Shown here piece after piece: positions 23,804 through 33,680 of a stretch of DNA of 51,536 nucleotides. The notes below the pieces were generated by a model. It made no database searches, was not told where the DNA came from, and was given only the letters and a program-made list of their open reading frames with translations. Source of the DNA: Microcaldota archaeon. Lineage in GTDB: Archaea > Micrarchaeota > Micrarchaeia > Micrarchaeales > CABMGC01. How positions within the stretch are numbered: position 1 is the stretch's first letter; every line of letters starts with the position of its first letter. The stretch lies in assembly GCA_028866835.1 (NCBI GenBank), contig JAGWHJ010000006.1, positions 1 through 51,536 of the forward strand. Direction: 5' to 3'. The position numbers were made by a program, and so were the translations under genes.

Positions 23804-25783
23804 TCACGGAACTGCGCCGAACCCGAACCTCTGCCACTGGCTCGCAGGCTCTGTGCCCATGTAGAGATGCGGAAGGTTGTGGCTGTTGCACTCGTTGGGG
23901 TAATCGCAGTTGAGCGCACCAGGAATTGGATAGACTGTGCCAGGTTCCGGGGCGATGTAAACGCTGTCCCTCGTGTAATTGATCAACGCCGCGTTAATGT
24001 TTGGCGTGCCGAATGCAGTGGCGTTGTTGCTGTAGCCGCTGTAATCGTACATGTTGCCGTTCAGGGGCCACCATCCCAACAGCGCGCCATTCGATGCCGG
24101 CACTGCCTCGATGCCCTCCTGATACAGATGGTAGACCTGCGCCGCAGACAGCGATGCATTGTATAGCTGGACATCCGCGATGCTGCCGTTGAGCGGCAGG
24201 CTGTAGGTGCTAGGGGCCGAGAGGTACGAGCCGAATGACAGGTTGTAAGTGCCAGAAGTGGATATGCCGCCGCTGTGAACCCCTGAGCTCACCTGGTTGC
24301 CGTCAACGTACAGCACGAGGAACGTCCCGTTGTATGTTGCGGCAAGCTGGTGCCAAGAGCCGCTGCTCACCGGGGACGGGTCCGTCGCCTTCATCGTCAA
24401 GCCGCCGGCCAGTAGCGCCGCGAACTCCGGATTGTTCCCCAGGCTGCCGCCGCTCTTGTTGAAATCAAGCACCCAGCTGCATGTGCCGTTGCAGTAGGCG
24501 ACCGCCATGGCTTCCTGTATCTCGGTGTTGCCTGGAGGGATGTACACCCATGCCGACACGGTTATGCCGGAGGAGGTTGTCCTGTATATGCCTGTTTTCG
24601 TCCCCACCGGGAGTATCGCGTTGTTCGGCACGCCATTGAACGCTGCAACCTGCCTGTTGTAAAGCGGGAACGAATAGATGCCCTGCGGTGATTGCGCGGT
24701 TATGTTGCCGTTTGTTTTCTGTATGTACGAGGGCGTGAAGTTCGAGGTGAAGTAGTACCCGTTCTGTATGGCATTGCGCAGGTTCTCTATCTTGAGCGTG
24801 AGCATCGAGGGCCCGTAGAGGAGTGCCTTCGTCCCGGTAGGGAGCGAAAGCAGGACATTGGCCCCCACTGCCGGCGAGTAGACGAGCCACGGGACGCTCG
24901 GGGTTGCGGAGCCGTTGACCATCGTCGATATCCAGCCCCCGTACTTGTTGCTGCAGCCTGAGCCTATGCTGTTGGCGCTGTTTGCAGCTATTATTACGGT
25001 ATAATTGTATGGCTTCACCTGCATGGCCGCAGGTACAGCGCTTGCCACCGCAGAGCATGTTGGGTTCGCACCGGCCACGTTTACCACAGTGCCGTACACG
25101 TATCCCGGGTTGCCCGCCGTCGCGCTTGCGTTGCCCACTTGCAGCGTCGCGAGGCTCGCGTTTGCAAATCTTATGTGCCTGAACACTCCCTGCTCTGCGT
25201 AGAAAAGGTCCGGCGAATTGTTAAGCGATATCGAGACGTTGACTGGTATATGGTATATGTAGATGTTGCCGCTGGAGTTCGTCAGCACGTTCTCTATGTA
25301 CCTCACCGACAGCGACTGCGCATTGTTCTGGCTCACAACCGGTGCGGTCTCGTTGATCTTAACTGTGCGGGACGCCAGCCCGGTTATGTTTGCGATCGCG
25401 GCGTTGTACGCGGTGAAGATGTCATTGCCCATTATGGCATTGACCGCCTTCCCGCCGGTGCTGCTCTTTGCGACGCCATTGATGCTGCCGTTCATCATGA
25501 GCGATGCCAGGTTCCCGCTCATGTTCGTTATGAAGTTGCCGCCCCTGTACGATGGGGTGTACTCGTAAGTGAAAAGGGCGTTGTAGGCTGCGGAAAGCGA
25601 TGCGGCAGCGAATGCATTCGCGCTCTGGGACAGCACCGTGCCGTAGTTGTTTGCGCTCGAGGAGAGCGCGGCCGACTGCAGGAGGTTGTCGTACCCTACT
25701 GTTATTATGACGAAGATGAACAGCTCGGTTACCATCAGCGCTACGAGCACGAGTGCCGCGACTGACATGAATTGCGCTTTCAT
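23804..25783 (-). CDS. Pilin-anchored LamG surface protein (659 residues)
   Basis: An N-terminal single hydrophobic helix with MKAQF start and E20 inside (residues about 8-31), as in archaeal type IV pilin-like proteins. About 350 residues of Ser/Thr/Asn-rich ectodomain follow, then one concanavalin/LamG-type domain (about 388-555) with the recurring ending DVQLYNASLSAAQVYHLYQ and GWWPLNGNMYDYSG. Many N-x-S/T sequons. LamG folds bind sugars or proteins, so an adhesin or minor pilin role is likely. GAGGATC precedes ATG 25783. It belongs to the operon 33679-22106 and probably uses the region B motor. Confidence 0.8.
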   Translation of the reverse strand: MKAQFMSVAALVLVALMVTELFIFVIITVGYDNLLQSAALSSSANNYGTVLSQSANAFAAASLSAAYNALFTYEYTPSYRGGNFITNMSGNLASLMMNGSINGVAKSSTGGKAVNAIMGNDIFTAYNAAIANITGLASRTVKINETAPVVSQNNAQSLSVRYIENVLTNSSGNIYIYHIPVNVSISLNNSPDLFYAEQGVFRHIRFANASLATLQVGNASATAGNPGYVYGTVVNVAGANPTCSAVASAVPAAMQVKPYNYTVIIAANSANSIGSGCSNKYGGWISTMVNGSATPSVPWLVYSPAVGANVLLSLPTGTKALLYGPSMLTLKIENLRNAIQNGYYFTSNFTPSYIQKTNGNITAQSPQGIYSFPLYNRQVAAFNGVPNNAILPVGTKTGIYRTTSSGITVSAWVYIPPGNTEIQEAMAVAYCNGTCSWVLDFNKSGGSLGNNPEFAALLAGGLTMKATDPSPVSSGSWHQLAATYNGTFLVLYVDGNQVSSGVHSGGISTSGTYNLSFGSYLSAPSTYSLPLNGSIADVQLYNASLSAAQVYHLYQEGIEAVPASNGALLGWWPLNGNMYDYSGYSNNATAFGTPNINAALINYTRDSVYIAPEPGTVYPIPGALNCDYPNECNSHNLPHLYMGTEPASQWQRFGFGAVP

Positions 25784-25791
25784 AGTGATCC

Positions 25792-28167
25792 TCAGTTGTA
25801 AGAGTAAACGCCCACCTTGTACAGGTTATAGCTCCCTGTCGTGTAATTAAGGAGCGAGAGGTAAGTGTCGGAAACGCTGACCTGCGATGACTTGTTCAGC
25901 AACGGCGGCGTATAATTGACGTTGTTGTAGTAGCCCGCATGGATGCTGCCAACAAGGTAGAGGAACCCTGTCTCGTTGGTTACTGTGCCGTAGTCGTTCG
26001 CGTCGCCCGCAAGCGGATACCATGACAGGTAGTTGCCGGTGACGGGCGCTCCGAAAAGCCCCTCGCCGTACAGCTGATTCACCTGCGTGCGTGTGAGCTG
26101 CGTGTTGTAGGTCTGCAGGTTTGCCATGAAGAACCCGTTGTCGAAGGTGGTGCTCCTCGGGTACATTATGTGTATCTGCCCGACGCCGTTGCAGTTCGAT
26201 ATCGTCCCAGCGTTGCTGGAGTTCAGTGTGCCTACCTGGTTGCCGTTTACGTACACCTGGGCCACTGAATTGCCAAAGCCGTTGTATGTCACGACTATGT
26301 TGTACCATCTGTTCCACCGGTATCCGTTCTTCGGGCCTAGGTACAGGTAAGCAGGCTGCGACGAGAAGTACGCGTCCACAAAGAGGCCGCTATAGGATGT
26401 CCAGTTCTCCAGAAGCCCTATGTTCGTGCACGTGGAGGTGATCACGTTCGCAAAGATCTGTGCCCCTCTTGGGTAGTTCGGGGACGTGGTCTCTATTGCA
26501 GGGAAGACCCACGCGGATATTGACATGCTGTTGCTGCCGAGGTTTATCGCCGGCAGCGGCGCGCTGTTCGAGACGTTTATCATCCAGGGGAAGTTGTGCG
26601 GAGGATTTGGGCCCATGGCGTACTGCGAGACATAGTTGCCGGCGAAGAAGGTGTAGTTGCCCTTCGGGTTAACCTGGTCGAGTATGTAGTTTGCGCAGCC
26701 CTGCTGGTTATTCACGTAAAGCGTCGCTATCGCCACCAGCAGCGATGTCTTCGGATTCACGTAGCATGAGCCGAAGTTGAGGAGGTATCCGAATGGCGAT
26801 CCAGGTTTCATAACGTCAACAAACAGATCGCCATCAACGAGCGCCATGTACGGGTCGGCGTTCAGCTTGTTGCAGTTCCAGAAAGGAACCGAGGTCTGCC
26901 ACACCGTCCTGCCGTTCGTCAGGTTCTGCGAGACTATGGTGGGGCACGTGTTCCCGCCCATCGCCCCTATGGCCTCGGGCCAGATTGTATAGACGGCCGA
27001 TGACGACATGATGGGCGTCGCGTTGTTGTAGCCTGCGCCGCTAGATTCAAAAGTCCTGGTCCAGAGTATCCTGGGCGATCCCGAGGTGATGTTGACCGAT
27101 GCCAATGCGGAGCCGCTCTGGTACATCATTATACTGGCGGGCCCGCTTGAATAGGTTGTTGTCCCGCCGTATGCTGATGCGCTTCCGCCTATGATGCTCT
27201 GGAATATGAGCTTGCCGCTGGTATTCAGGGCTACGGCGGCCGGCCCGTTCATGAAGCCCACTACGTTGCCCGAGACCGCGACGTCCGAAGTGACGCCTGA
27301 GGCCGGGTTTGGCAGGCTCGAGGCCGGCACCACCCATAGCGGCGTCTGCGTAATGCTGTTGTCTATGTCGCTGAGCGCGATCAGGTTGCCCGATGCTCCG
27401 CTGCTGGCCGCATAGACGGTGCCGTTGTTGACCGTTATCCATTTTATCTGCTGCCCTGGAACCGTGTAGCTCCAGTCAAGCGTGCCGTTGCGTGCGTTCA
27501 ATGCAAGTATCTTGGTCGTCGTGGCCAGTATCACGTCGTTCTTGTACACCACCATGTCGGTAACAAGGATGCCTCCGAGGCTGACGTTCCTGTATATGTA
27601 GTTGCCGGAGTATGCGTTCATTGCAGTGAGCCACGAAGGATTGCCTCCGCTGCCGACCAGTATCATGCCCTGGTAAAGCGCCAGGTCCCTTATCGGATAG
27701 AAGTTTCTGAACACCTGTATCGGCTCGACAGGCCAGATCTTCTGCGCATTGTTGAGCGCATTCACCGCGTAGAGGTATGTGGCCCCTGGGCCTGAACTCC
27801 CCTCATAGTATATGTTCCCGTAGTCCCCGACTATTGTGCCGTTCTGCGTCTCATACGGGATCTCGAATGCAACGTACTGCCTTGTCGGGCCGCCAGGGTT
27901 CCCTGCGGCTGCGCCGTAGCCGTTGTAGAGCTGGTCCCACGATTCATTCGCATAGCCCTGCGGCGCAAGCACCCATGACGCATTCCCCGCCTGCAGCGCC
28001 TGCCCTGCGGTCACGCTCGAGAGCTGGTTCATGAACGTTGCCGCTGTGTTGTAGTTGCTCAGCGAAGGCGTCTGGCCGCTGTAGTTGAAGAAGAGCAGCA
28101 CAGATATCCCCGCAGCCGCTATAAGCAGTGCGAACAGTGCATCCAGGCTAAAGGCTATCGCTTTCAT
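25792..28167 (-). CDS. Pilin-anchored beta-propeller plus LamG protein (791 residues)
   Basis: N-terminal helix LDALFALLIAAAGISVLLFF (about residues 8-27) serves as pilin-like anchor. About 160-510 contains PQQ-like propeller blades (repeated units such as ILALNARNGTLDWSYTVPG and ALNTSGKLIFQS), and about 540-700 is a LamG domain (SISAWVFPA, QVYVNGNQVG, YNTQLTRTQVNQLYGEG). Combination of propeller and lectin-like domains on a pilin stem is typical of archaeal adhesins. Its start overlaps the upstream stop by one base. The substrate bound is unknown. Confidence 0.8.
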   Translation of the reverse strand: MKAIAFSLDALFALLIAAAGISVLLFFNYSGQTPSLSNYNTAATFMNQLSSVTAGQALQAGNASWVLAPQGYANESWDQLYNGYGAAAGNPGGPTRQYVAFEIPYETQNGTIVGDYGNIYYEGSSGPGATYLYAVNALNNAQKIWPVEPIQVFRNFYPIRDLALYQGMILVGSGGNPSWLTAMNAYSGNYIYRNVSLGGILVTDMVVYKNDVILATTTKILALNARNGTLDWSYTVPGQQIKWITVNNGTVYAASSGASGNLIALSDIDNSITQTPLWVVPASSLPNPASGVTSDVAVSGNVVGFMNGPAAVALNTSGKLIFQSIIGGSASAYGGTTTYSSGPASIMMYQSGSALASVNITSGSPRILWTRTFESSGAGYNNATPIMSSSAVYTIWPEAIGAMGGNTCPTIVSQNLTNGRTVWQTSVPFWNCNKLNADPYMALVDGDLFVDVMKPGSPFGYLLNFGSCYVNPKTSLLVAIATLYVNNQQGCANYILDQVNPKGNYTFFAGNYVSQYAMGPNPPHNFPWMINVSNSAPLPAINLGSNSMSISAWVFPAIETTSPNYPRGAQIFANVITSTCTNIGLLENWTSYSGLFVDAYFSSQPAYLYLGPKNGYRWNRWYNIVVTYNGFGNSVAQVYVNGNQVGTLNSSNAGTISNCNGVGQIHIMYPRSTTFDNGFFMANLQTYNTQLTRTQVNQLYGEGLFGAPVTGNYLSWYPLAGDANDYGTVTNETGFLYLVGSIHAGYYNNVNYTPPLLNKSSQVSVSDTYLSLLNYTTGSYNLYKVGVYSYN

Positions 28168-28712
28168 TACCCAACACCGAACGATGTATTAGTCCAGACC
28201 TCAATGCTCATGGTCACGGGCTGGCCGCTGTCAAGCACGCCGTGCACGTTGGCTACCTGTATTGCCGTTGCGTTGTTTGCCAGCGGGTTTCTTCCTATCG
28301 TCATATTGTATAGGCCTGGCGATTTAATAATTATATAGTAGTCGTGTCCGGTGCCCAGCATGTATTTCGTTGCCTGGTAGTCCGAGTAGTTGTAGGAGGC
28401 CAGAGCGGAGAGGTAGAGTATCTTCGGCGTCGACAGGACCCCTGCGTTACCGTTCCCCAACCCGATGCTCACCCCGCTCCATGTCGATGGATTCGTTACG
28501 ACGACCTGGCTGTTCCAGTTCGCCGGTGCGCCCTGCGTTGTTATCCTGTTCTGTATGGAGATCAGCTCCTGCTGCATGCTCCCTACGCCGAAGCCGTAAG
28601 CGAGAGAGAGTTGCCTGTTGACGTTGATCCATACCGACGCGAGGAGGAGCATGGCTATGGTGAAGATGGTCATCCCGAAGACCCCGTCAAAAGACCAGAA
28701 TTGCGCTTTCAT
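28167..28712 (-). CDS. Small pilin-like protein
   Basis: A 181-residue protein with N-terminal hydrophobic helix (FDGVFGMTIFTIAMLLLASV, about residues 9-28), then a long amphipathic helix and a compact beta-rich ectodomain with several sequons. The N terminus MKAQFWSFDG resembles its neighbours. ATGA overlap with the upstream 1112-residue gene and one-base overlap with the downstream gene show translational coupling. Likely a minor pilin; no family recognised. Confidence 0.75.
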   Translation of the reverse strand: MKAQFWSFDGVFGMTIFTIAMLLLASVWINVNRQLSLAYGFGVGSMQQELISIQNRITTQGAPANWNSQVVVTNPSTWSGVSIGLGNGNAGVLSTPKILYLSALASYNYSDYQATKYMLGTGHDYYIIIKSPGLYNMTIGRNPLANNATAIQVANVHGVLDSGQPVTMSIEVWTNTSFGVG

Positions 28713-31700
28713 TGGAAGGTCACCATGTTGAGCTGCACCGCCGCGCTCTGCGGCGGGCTGTTATCGTAAAGCTGGTATATCTGCGCCTGCGTCAGATATG
28801 AATCGAAGATCTGCACGTTGGAGATGCTGCCGTTGAATGCCATGTTCCTGGGGCCGCCTATCGTGACTGTGGTTATCGATTTAGCTGCAGGCGCGCCGCT
28901 GCCTCCTGTCGCAACGGGCCACCCGTTCACATAGATGGCGCCTGACTTGCTGGTGTAGTTCCACTCCGCGACTATGTGGTTCCATGTGCCGGTCGTGTTG
29001 TACTTTGCGCTGAGGAAGTATCCCGTATCTGCGGTGTCCGGCCAGAAGTATATCGTGTTGGACGAAACCGACAGCTGCTTCGTGCTTGCGTTGACAACAG
29101 AGCCATGGGCCGTGAAAAGGTTGTTGTTATCGCCGTTGACCCAGGCCGATATGGTAACCGCGCTTGTTACCGGGTCCCTGGATACGGGCGCCACTATGGT
29201 GCTCTTAAAGCCGTTGAGCGCCACCCCTGTGGAGTGGAAGGAGTTGATGTTCGGCGGATTCACGATGGGGTTGAGCGCGAAAGTGACCTCAGAGAATGTG
29301 TTCCCCCCGCTTATGTAATAAGGCGAACTGAGCGCACCGCTCACGCCGCTGAAGTCGCTGAAGTTAGCGGCAAGGGGCCACCATCCCACCAGGCCGCGGT
29401 TCGGCACCGGAGGGCTGGTAACGCCCTGCGTGTACATCTTATATTCCTGCGAGGCATTGACTATCCCGTTGTATATCTGCACGTCTGATATGTTGCCGGG
29501 GAAGTACGCTCCGCTTCCGGTGGCGTTGCCTCCCACGGTCCAGTACTGCCATGTACTTAGGATGCCTGCGGGCGTTATGGGAATGGCCTGGCGCTGCTCA
29601 TTGAGGTACACAGTCGCAGATGTGGCGTTCATCGTAAGCCCGACAAGGCTCCAGCGCTGGAGCGGCAGAACTAAATTGCTTGCTATGTAGCTTGTGGCCC
29701 CGTTCTCAACAACTATGTTTCCGCCAGTATTCAGTACCCCAAGCCCGTACGTTGAGAGCTCTGGTATCCCTCCGTCTACGCCAAGCAGCTGCCACTGCCC
29801 TGCACCTCCGGGGAAGGAGGCGCCGTTGGGTCTTACCCATTCAAATGCGGAGAACGGGAATACGTATGCACGCGATACTCCCAACTGCTCAGTCGAAGGG
29901 TTATACCTGTTCGATCCGTAAAGGAAAGCGTTTGCCCCGTTCAACGAAGCAGAATATATGTTGGTTATGTTGTTGCCCTGCGGGAGGTTTGACGCAGGCA
30001 CGAATCCTGCCGAATACGAAGGCAGTGTAACACCGTTCACTATGAAATTACCGATGTTCCCATAGCCGCTGTGGTCCATGGCATCTCCATCGAGCGGCCA
30101 CCACCCCACCAGGAATGAACCTGAGAGCGTAATGGGCGGCGCCGCAAGTCCGCCTTGATACAGGGTGTTTATCTGTGCCTGGGCGAGTACCGTATCGTAA
30201 AGCTGTATGTTCGAGAGATATTCTGGGACGTACGTTCGCGTCGAGCTGTTTGCGCCGTAGAAGAAAGAAGGCCCATTGATGCCTGGCTGCATTGCGGTGC
30301 ACGAGGAGAGCGTTGCCTCAAGCACCGTATCGACATAGAAATTGCAGCTGCTCCCTGTCCATTCGAAAGCTACAAAGGTCCATCTGCCTGTAGGTGTGTA
30401 TCTCCCACCAGAGGAAAGGCCCGCCACCGTGTAGTTGCTCGGCGCAAGCGTCTTTATCCAGTACGTGAGCACATAGTGCGACTTTGCCATCGTGTACTGC
30501 GCGGCGTTTGCCGCGGATATGTTGATGTAGAGCAGGTTGTTCTTCCCGTTGAGGTACGCATAGTAATTAGGCCTGTCCCATGATGAGTTGTACATGTTTG
30601 CAGTGTTGTTGTTGCCGCTGATGTCGTATGCGAGGCTGCCCTGCCCGAAGTCGAGCGGCCACCATCCGATTAGGTTGGCGGTAAGCATATTGGCTGCCTG
30701 GAAAGCCGTCGCCCTTACAAAAGCAGATCCGCTCACCGCCGACCCCTGGCCTACTATGACGCTTGCTATGCCTGTGGAGTTGGTGTAGTTGAGGATCTCG
30801 CCGCTCGTGGTTGCGTTGCCGAGATTGTAGGTAAAGCCGACCAGGGTGTTAGCTATGGGCGTGCCGCTGAGGTTCGCCGCCTTCGCGTAGAACTGCGCCA
30901 CTGCGGTGTAGGCTACGGATCCCTGCGGCTGACCGGCATTGCCTATGCCGCTCCAGTCCTGTCCGTTTCCGTTGAGCGGCCACCAGCCGACAAGGCTGTT
31001 TGATACGGGCTGGCCTGTTATTCCTTCGTAATACAGGTTCTTCACCTGAGAGGCCGTCAGCGTGGTGTTGTACAGCTGGAAGTTCATTACCGCTCCATTG
31101 AATGGAAAGTTCAGAGGAGGGTAGCTCTCAGCGCCTATCACGATGTTTCCTGCGCTTGCTCCGGTGCCGAAGCTTATCGCGCTTGAATTGTCAATGGTGC
31201 CGTTTATGTAGAGCTTTCCCGTGCCGCTGCTCCATGTGCCGCAAGCAAGATACCACCTGTTCGGGTATATCCTTGAGACCGAGAAGAAGTTGCTTCCGGG
31301 GCTGGTCTCCCAGCGCAGATGGGTGTAAGAAAGCGTCGGTGTCACGGATCCCGCATTAGGGAGGTAGAAGTCAATCCCGCTGCCCCCTAGTATCGGTACC
31401 TCGCCGAACGGCGACTGCGAGTTCACCACGTTCGCGGTGTTGAACCACATGCACGCTGACACGCCGCCTGCAGCGGTGTAAGTTATTCCGTGCGGCGCCG
31501 ATGCATCTAGGTACGTGGAACCCGAGCCCGTGAATGTGGCCGCGTGGGATACCGCGGAGGTCATCGCGAGCATCGTCGACTGGTTGATCGGGGGCGGGCA
31601 GTTGTAGTCTATGCATATGTTGCCGAAAGAGTTCTGCAGCTCCAGCGAGCCGTTCGTGGTAGGTATGTTGTACAGGTTCGGGTTGTTGACCCATTGATAG

Positions 31701-32047
31701 GACGTGTTGGACAGGACGCGGTTTACCATGCTGTACGCCAGTGCCTGGATCACCTGCCCGTTCGTGTTCACTGACACTATCACCAGCCCGGTGTTGCTTA
31801 TCGATAGGTTGTAGCTTATTATGCTTATGGAGCCGGGGAGCACTATGTGCGAGGCGAAGCCGTTGCCGGATGCGGAAGCGATGTTTATCTGCGCTGCGAC
31901 CGTCTGCGCGATTATCTGCAGCTGCGAGAAGGTCTCCTGGTTAGTCGCCTGCCCTCTCTGGTAGGCGACGGCTATGAAGACGATGAGGAATAGGAAGATG
32001 ACGAAGTTGAAGATTATCAAGTAGTCTAAGGCTATCTGTATCTTCAT
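28709..32047 (-). CDS. Giant pilin-anchored protein with four LamG domains
   Basis: A 1112-residue protein. Residues 1-30 are a pilin-like anchor (IQIALDYLIIFNFVIFLFLI), and 31-160 a pilin-like head with possible disulfide (ICIDYNC). LamG domains lie at about 170-345, 480-635, 700-875 and 940-1095, each ending with a helix such as LYNTTLTASQVKNLYYEG followed by LVGWWPL. Between the first two is an Ig-like (Big_1-type) insert at about 380-450 (TPIANTLVGFTYN, NSTGIASVIV). Dozens of N-x-S/T sites suggest heavy N-glycosylation. It has no C-terminal archaeosortase signal. Likely the tip adhesin of a pilus built by the GspE/TadC motor. ATG 32047 lies 4 bases after the previous stop. Confidence 0.85.
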   Translation of the reverse strand: MKIQIALDYLIIFNFVIFLFLIVFIAVAYQRGQATNQETFSQLQIIAQTVAAQINIASASGNGFASHIVLPGSISIISYNLSISNTGLVIVSVNTNGQVIQALAYSMVNRVLSNTSYQWVNNPNLYNIPTTNGSLELQNSFGNICIDYNCPPPINQSTMLAMTSAVSHAATFTGSGSTYLDASAPHGITYTAAGGVSACMWFNTANVVNSQSPFGEVPILGGSGIDFYLPNAGSVTPTLSYTHLRWETSPGSNFFSVSRIYPNRWYLACGTWSSGTGKLYINGTIDNSSAISFGTGASAGNIVIGAESYPPLNFPFNGAVMNFQLYNTTLTASQVKNLYYEGITGQPVSNSLVGWWPLNGNGQDWSGIGNAGQPQGSVAYTAVAQFYAKAANLSGTPIANTLVGFTYNLGNATTSGEILNYTNSTGIASVIVGQGSAVSGSAFVRATAFQAANMLTANLIGWWPLDFGQGSLAYDISGNNNTANMYNSSWDRPNYYAYLNGKNNLLYINISAANAAQYTMAKSHYVLTYWIKTLAPSNYTVAGLSSGGRYTPTGRWTFVAFEWTGSSCNFYVDTVLEATLSSCTAMQPGINGPSFFYGANSSTRTYVPEYLSNIQLYDTVLAQAQINTLYQGGLAAPPITLSGSFLVGWWPLDGDAMDHSGYGNIGNFIVNGVTLPSYSAGFVPASNLPQGNNITNIYSASLNGANAFLYGSNRYNPSTEQLGVSRAYVFPFSAFEWVRPNGASFPGGAGQWQLLGVDGGIPELSTYGLGVLNTGGNIVVENGATSYIASNLVLPLQRWSLVGLTMNATSATVYLNEQRQAIPITPAGILSTWQYWTVGGNATGSGAYFPGNISDVQIYNGIVNASQEYKMYTQGVTSPPVPNRGLVGWWPLAANFSDFSGVSGALSSPYYISGGNTFSEVTFALNPIVNPPNINSFHSTGVALNGFKSTIVAPVSRDPVTSAVTISAWVNGDNNNLFTAHGSVVNASTKQLSVSSNTIYFWPDTADTGYFLSAKYNTTGTWNHIVAEWNYTSKSGAIYVNGWPVATGGSGAPAAKSITTVTIGGPRNMAFNGSISNVQIFDSYLTQAQIYQLYDNSPPQSAAVQLNMVTFQ

Positions 32048-32051
32048 TAGA

Positions 32052-32528
32052 TCACGTTACCGGGCTTAGGTATACGCATGACAGGTTCAGGTTGCTCTGG
32101 CACTGTCCCGTTGCGGTCACGTTTATCAGGTATGTGCCCTGCGATGTAAGGGTCGAGAGGTTGCCGCTGACGTTGACCGGCGTGTACGCGGTTATGTAGC
32201 TGAGGTTTATCGGCGCGACTATCACGAATATGATCTCATGCCCCACGCCGTTGTTGGTGTTGCCTATGTATATGGACTTGACCCCCTCAGGCACGCTTAC
32301 CTGCACGAGCTGCCTCGCAGGAGGACCCTCGCTCCCTATCAGCGTCGCCACGCTGGAGAGCTTGTTCGCCGCCTGCTGCGCCTCGACAGATGCGAGCGAT
32401 GCGTTGGAATTGGCTATCTGCACGAACGCGATGACGACGATGGGTATGAGTATGACGAGGCCGAATGCGAGAGTTATCAGTAGCTCAAAGCTCGACTGAG
32501 CCTTCTCGCCCGTTTTGTTGCCCTCCAT
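32052..32528 (-). CDS. Archaeal class III-like pilin with QSSFE motif
   Basis: A 158-residue protein: short basic leader (EGNKTGEKA) then QSSFELLITLAFGLVILIPI, matching the archaeal pilin layout with a charged residue before Q-x-S-x-E and a hydrophobic helix. Glu at position +5 of this motif is the pilin subunit-interaction residue in such families. The ectodomain is small, beta-rich, with Cys pair QCQSNLNLSC. Probably a core pilin of the structure decorated by the LamG proteins. ATG 32528 is preferred to GTG 32531. It lies 8 bases after the CBS gene, so it is co-transcribed with it. Confidence 0.8.
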   Translation of the reverse strand: MEGNKTGEKAQSSFELLITLAFGLVILIPIVVIAFVQIANSNASLASVEAQQAANKLSSVATLIGSEGPPARQLVQVSVPEGVKSIYIGNTNNGVGHEIIFVIVAPINLSYITAYTPVNVSGNLSTLTSQGTYLINVTATGQCQSNLNLSCVYLSPVT

Positions 32529-32536
32529 CACAAATC

Positions 32537-33679
32537 CTATTCGCTAGTATACTCCCTTTCCTCCTCCTTCCTATTGGTCACTATGATCTCTTTCTTCCTC
32601 TCTACAGCGTTATAAAGCTTGTCGGTAAGCTCTTTTAGCGTGTTATCAAGCAGGAAGCCTGTCGAGTGCATGGATATGGTGCCGCGCCCGGCGAGGCCGA
32701 GCCTTGCGCTGAGCTCATAGCTCCTGGTCTTTACGCCCTTTATGTTGAGGGAGATGTAATCGACTTCCACCTTCTTCAGCTTCCCTATTCGCGCGGCAAG
32801 AGCATCCAGCTCGCCCATGACCTCTTGCTCGTATTCACGCGTGCTGTCGTCTATACCGGAGATTATTATCCTGCTCTTCATCCTCCTGGCTTTCCTAACG
32901 GAGAGCTCGAGGACGTCCCTTATGGTCACGATGCCGGCGGGCTTCCCGCGCTTTACAACAAGCAGCGATGATATGTTGTTCTTGATGAAGCTCCTTATAA
33001 CAGCGTTTATGTCATCGTCAGCATCTATGGAGAACACGTTCTTCTGGCATATGTCGCTGACCTTGTCCTTCGTCAGCCTGTCCATCGCCGTGAACTTCGG
33101 TATCCTCTCCTTCGTGACCATGCCGTAGCGCATGAGGTCCCTGTAGCTGAGTATGCCGAAAAGCACGCCCTTCTCAACGACGACGAGCCGGTTGACCTTG
33201 TGCTGCTTCATCGCGTTCACTGCCTGGTCTACGGTGGCGTTGTGGTCTATCGCTATCACAGGCACGGACATCGCATCCCTGACCTTATCCGATGCCAGCA
33301 GGTTGAGCGACAGCATCACCTTCAGCATGTCGGTTCGCCTCACCATGCCCGAGACCTCCTCGCCGTCATAGTACGGCAGCGCCTTCGCCGAGGCGCTGTA
33401 GAAGTCGAAGATAGCCGTCTCAATGCTCGATTCCGGGCTGAGCCTCGGAGTGTGCTTCGCGATCTTCCCTATGGCAAAGCCCTTCTCCACCTTTGTCATG
33501 CCCATCTTTGAGATTGTCCTCTGGTCCGCGATCCCGTAATACTTCCCGTCCTTTGTTACTATTACAGCGCCAAGCTTGTTTATGTCGGTAAGGGCGCTTG
33601 ATAGAGGATCCTTGTAGTCATAGTACTCTGTCTTTGCGATCAGTTCTTTCGGTATCGGAGCAAAAGCTGCTTGCATCAT
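32537..33679 (-). CDS. Four-CBS-domain protein with HPF-like C-terminal domain
   Basis: A 380-residue soluble protein. CBS motifs lie at about 25-75, 80-130, 145-195 (DHNATVDQAVNAMKQHKVN then GILSYRDLM) and 215-265 (NNISSLLVVKRGKPAGIVTI); such pairs usually bind adenine nucleotides. The last 105 residues have a strand-helix-strand-strand-strand-helix order (RIIISGI, YEQEVMGELDALAARIGKL, VEVDYISLNI, SYELSARLGL, TISMHSTG, NTLKELTDKLYNAVERKK). That order matches the ribosome hibernation factor (HPF/RaiA, S30AE) fold. If right, the protein could sense adenylate charge and bind ribosomes. It heads the pilin operon. ATG 33679 or 33676; GGTGA lies just upstream and overlaps the palindrome at 33681-33704. 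Confidence 0.75.
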   Translation of the reverse strand: MMQAAFAPIPKELIAKTEYYDYKDPLSSALTDINKLGAVIVTKDGKYYGIADQRTISKMGMTKVEKGFAIGKIAKHTPRLSPESSIETAIFDFYSASAKALPYYDGEEVSGMVRRTDMLKVMLSLNLLASDKVRDAMSVPVIAIDHNATVDQAVNAMKQHKVNRLVVVEKGVLFGILSYRDLMRYGMVTKERIPKFTAMDRLTKDKVSDICQKNVFSIDADDDINAVIRSFIKNNISSLLVVKRGKPAGIVTIRDVLELSVRKARRMKSRIIISGIDDSTREYEQEVMGELDALAARIGKLKKVEVDYISLNIKGVKTRSYELSARLGLAGRGTISMHSTGFLLDNTLKELTDKLYNAVERKKEIIVTNRKEEEREYTSE

Positions 33680-33680
33680 A

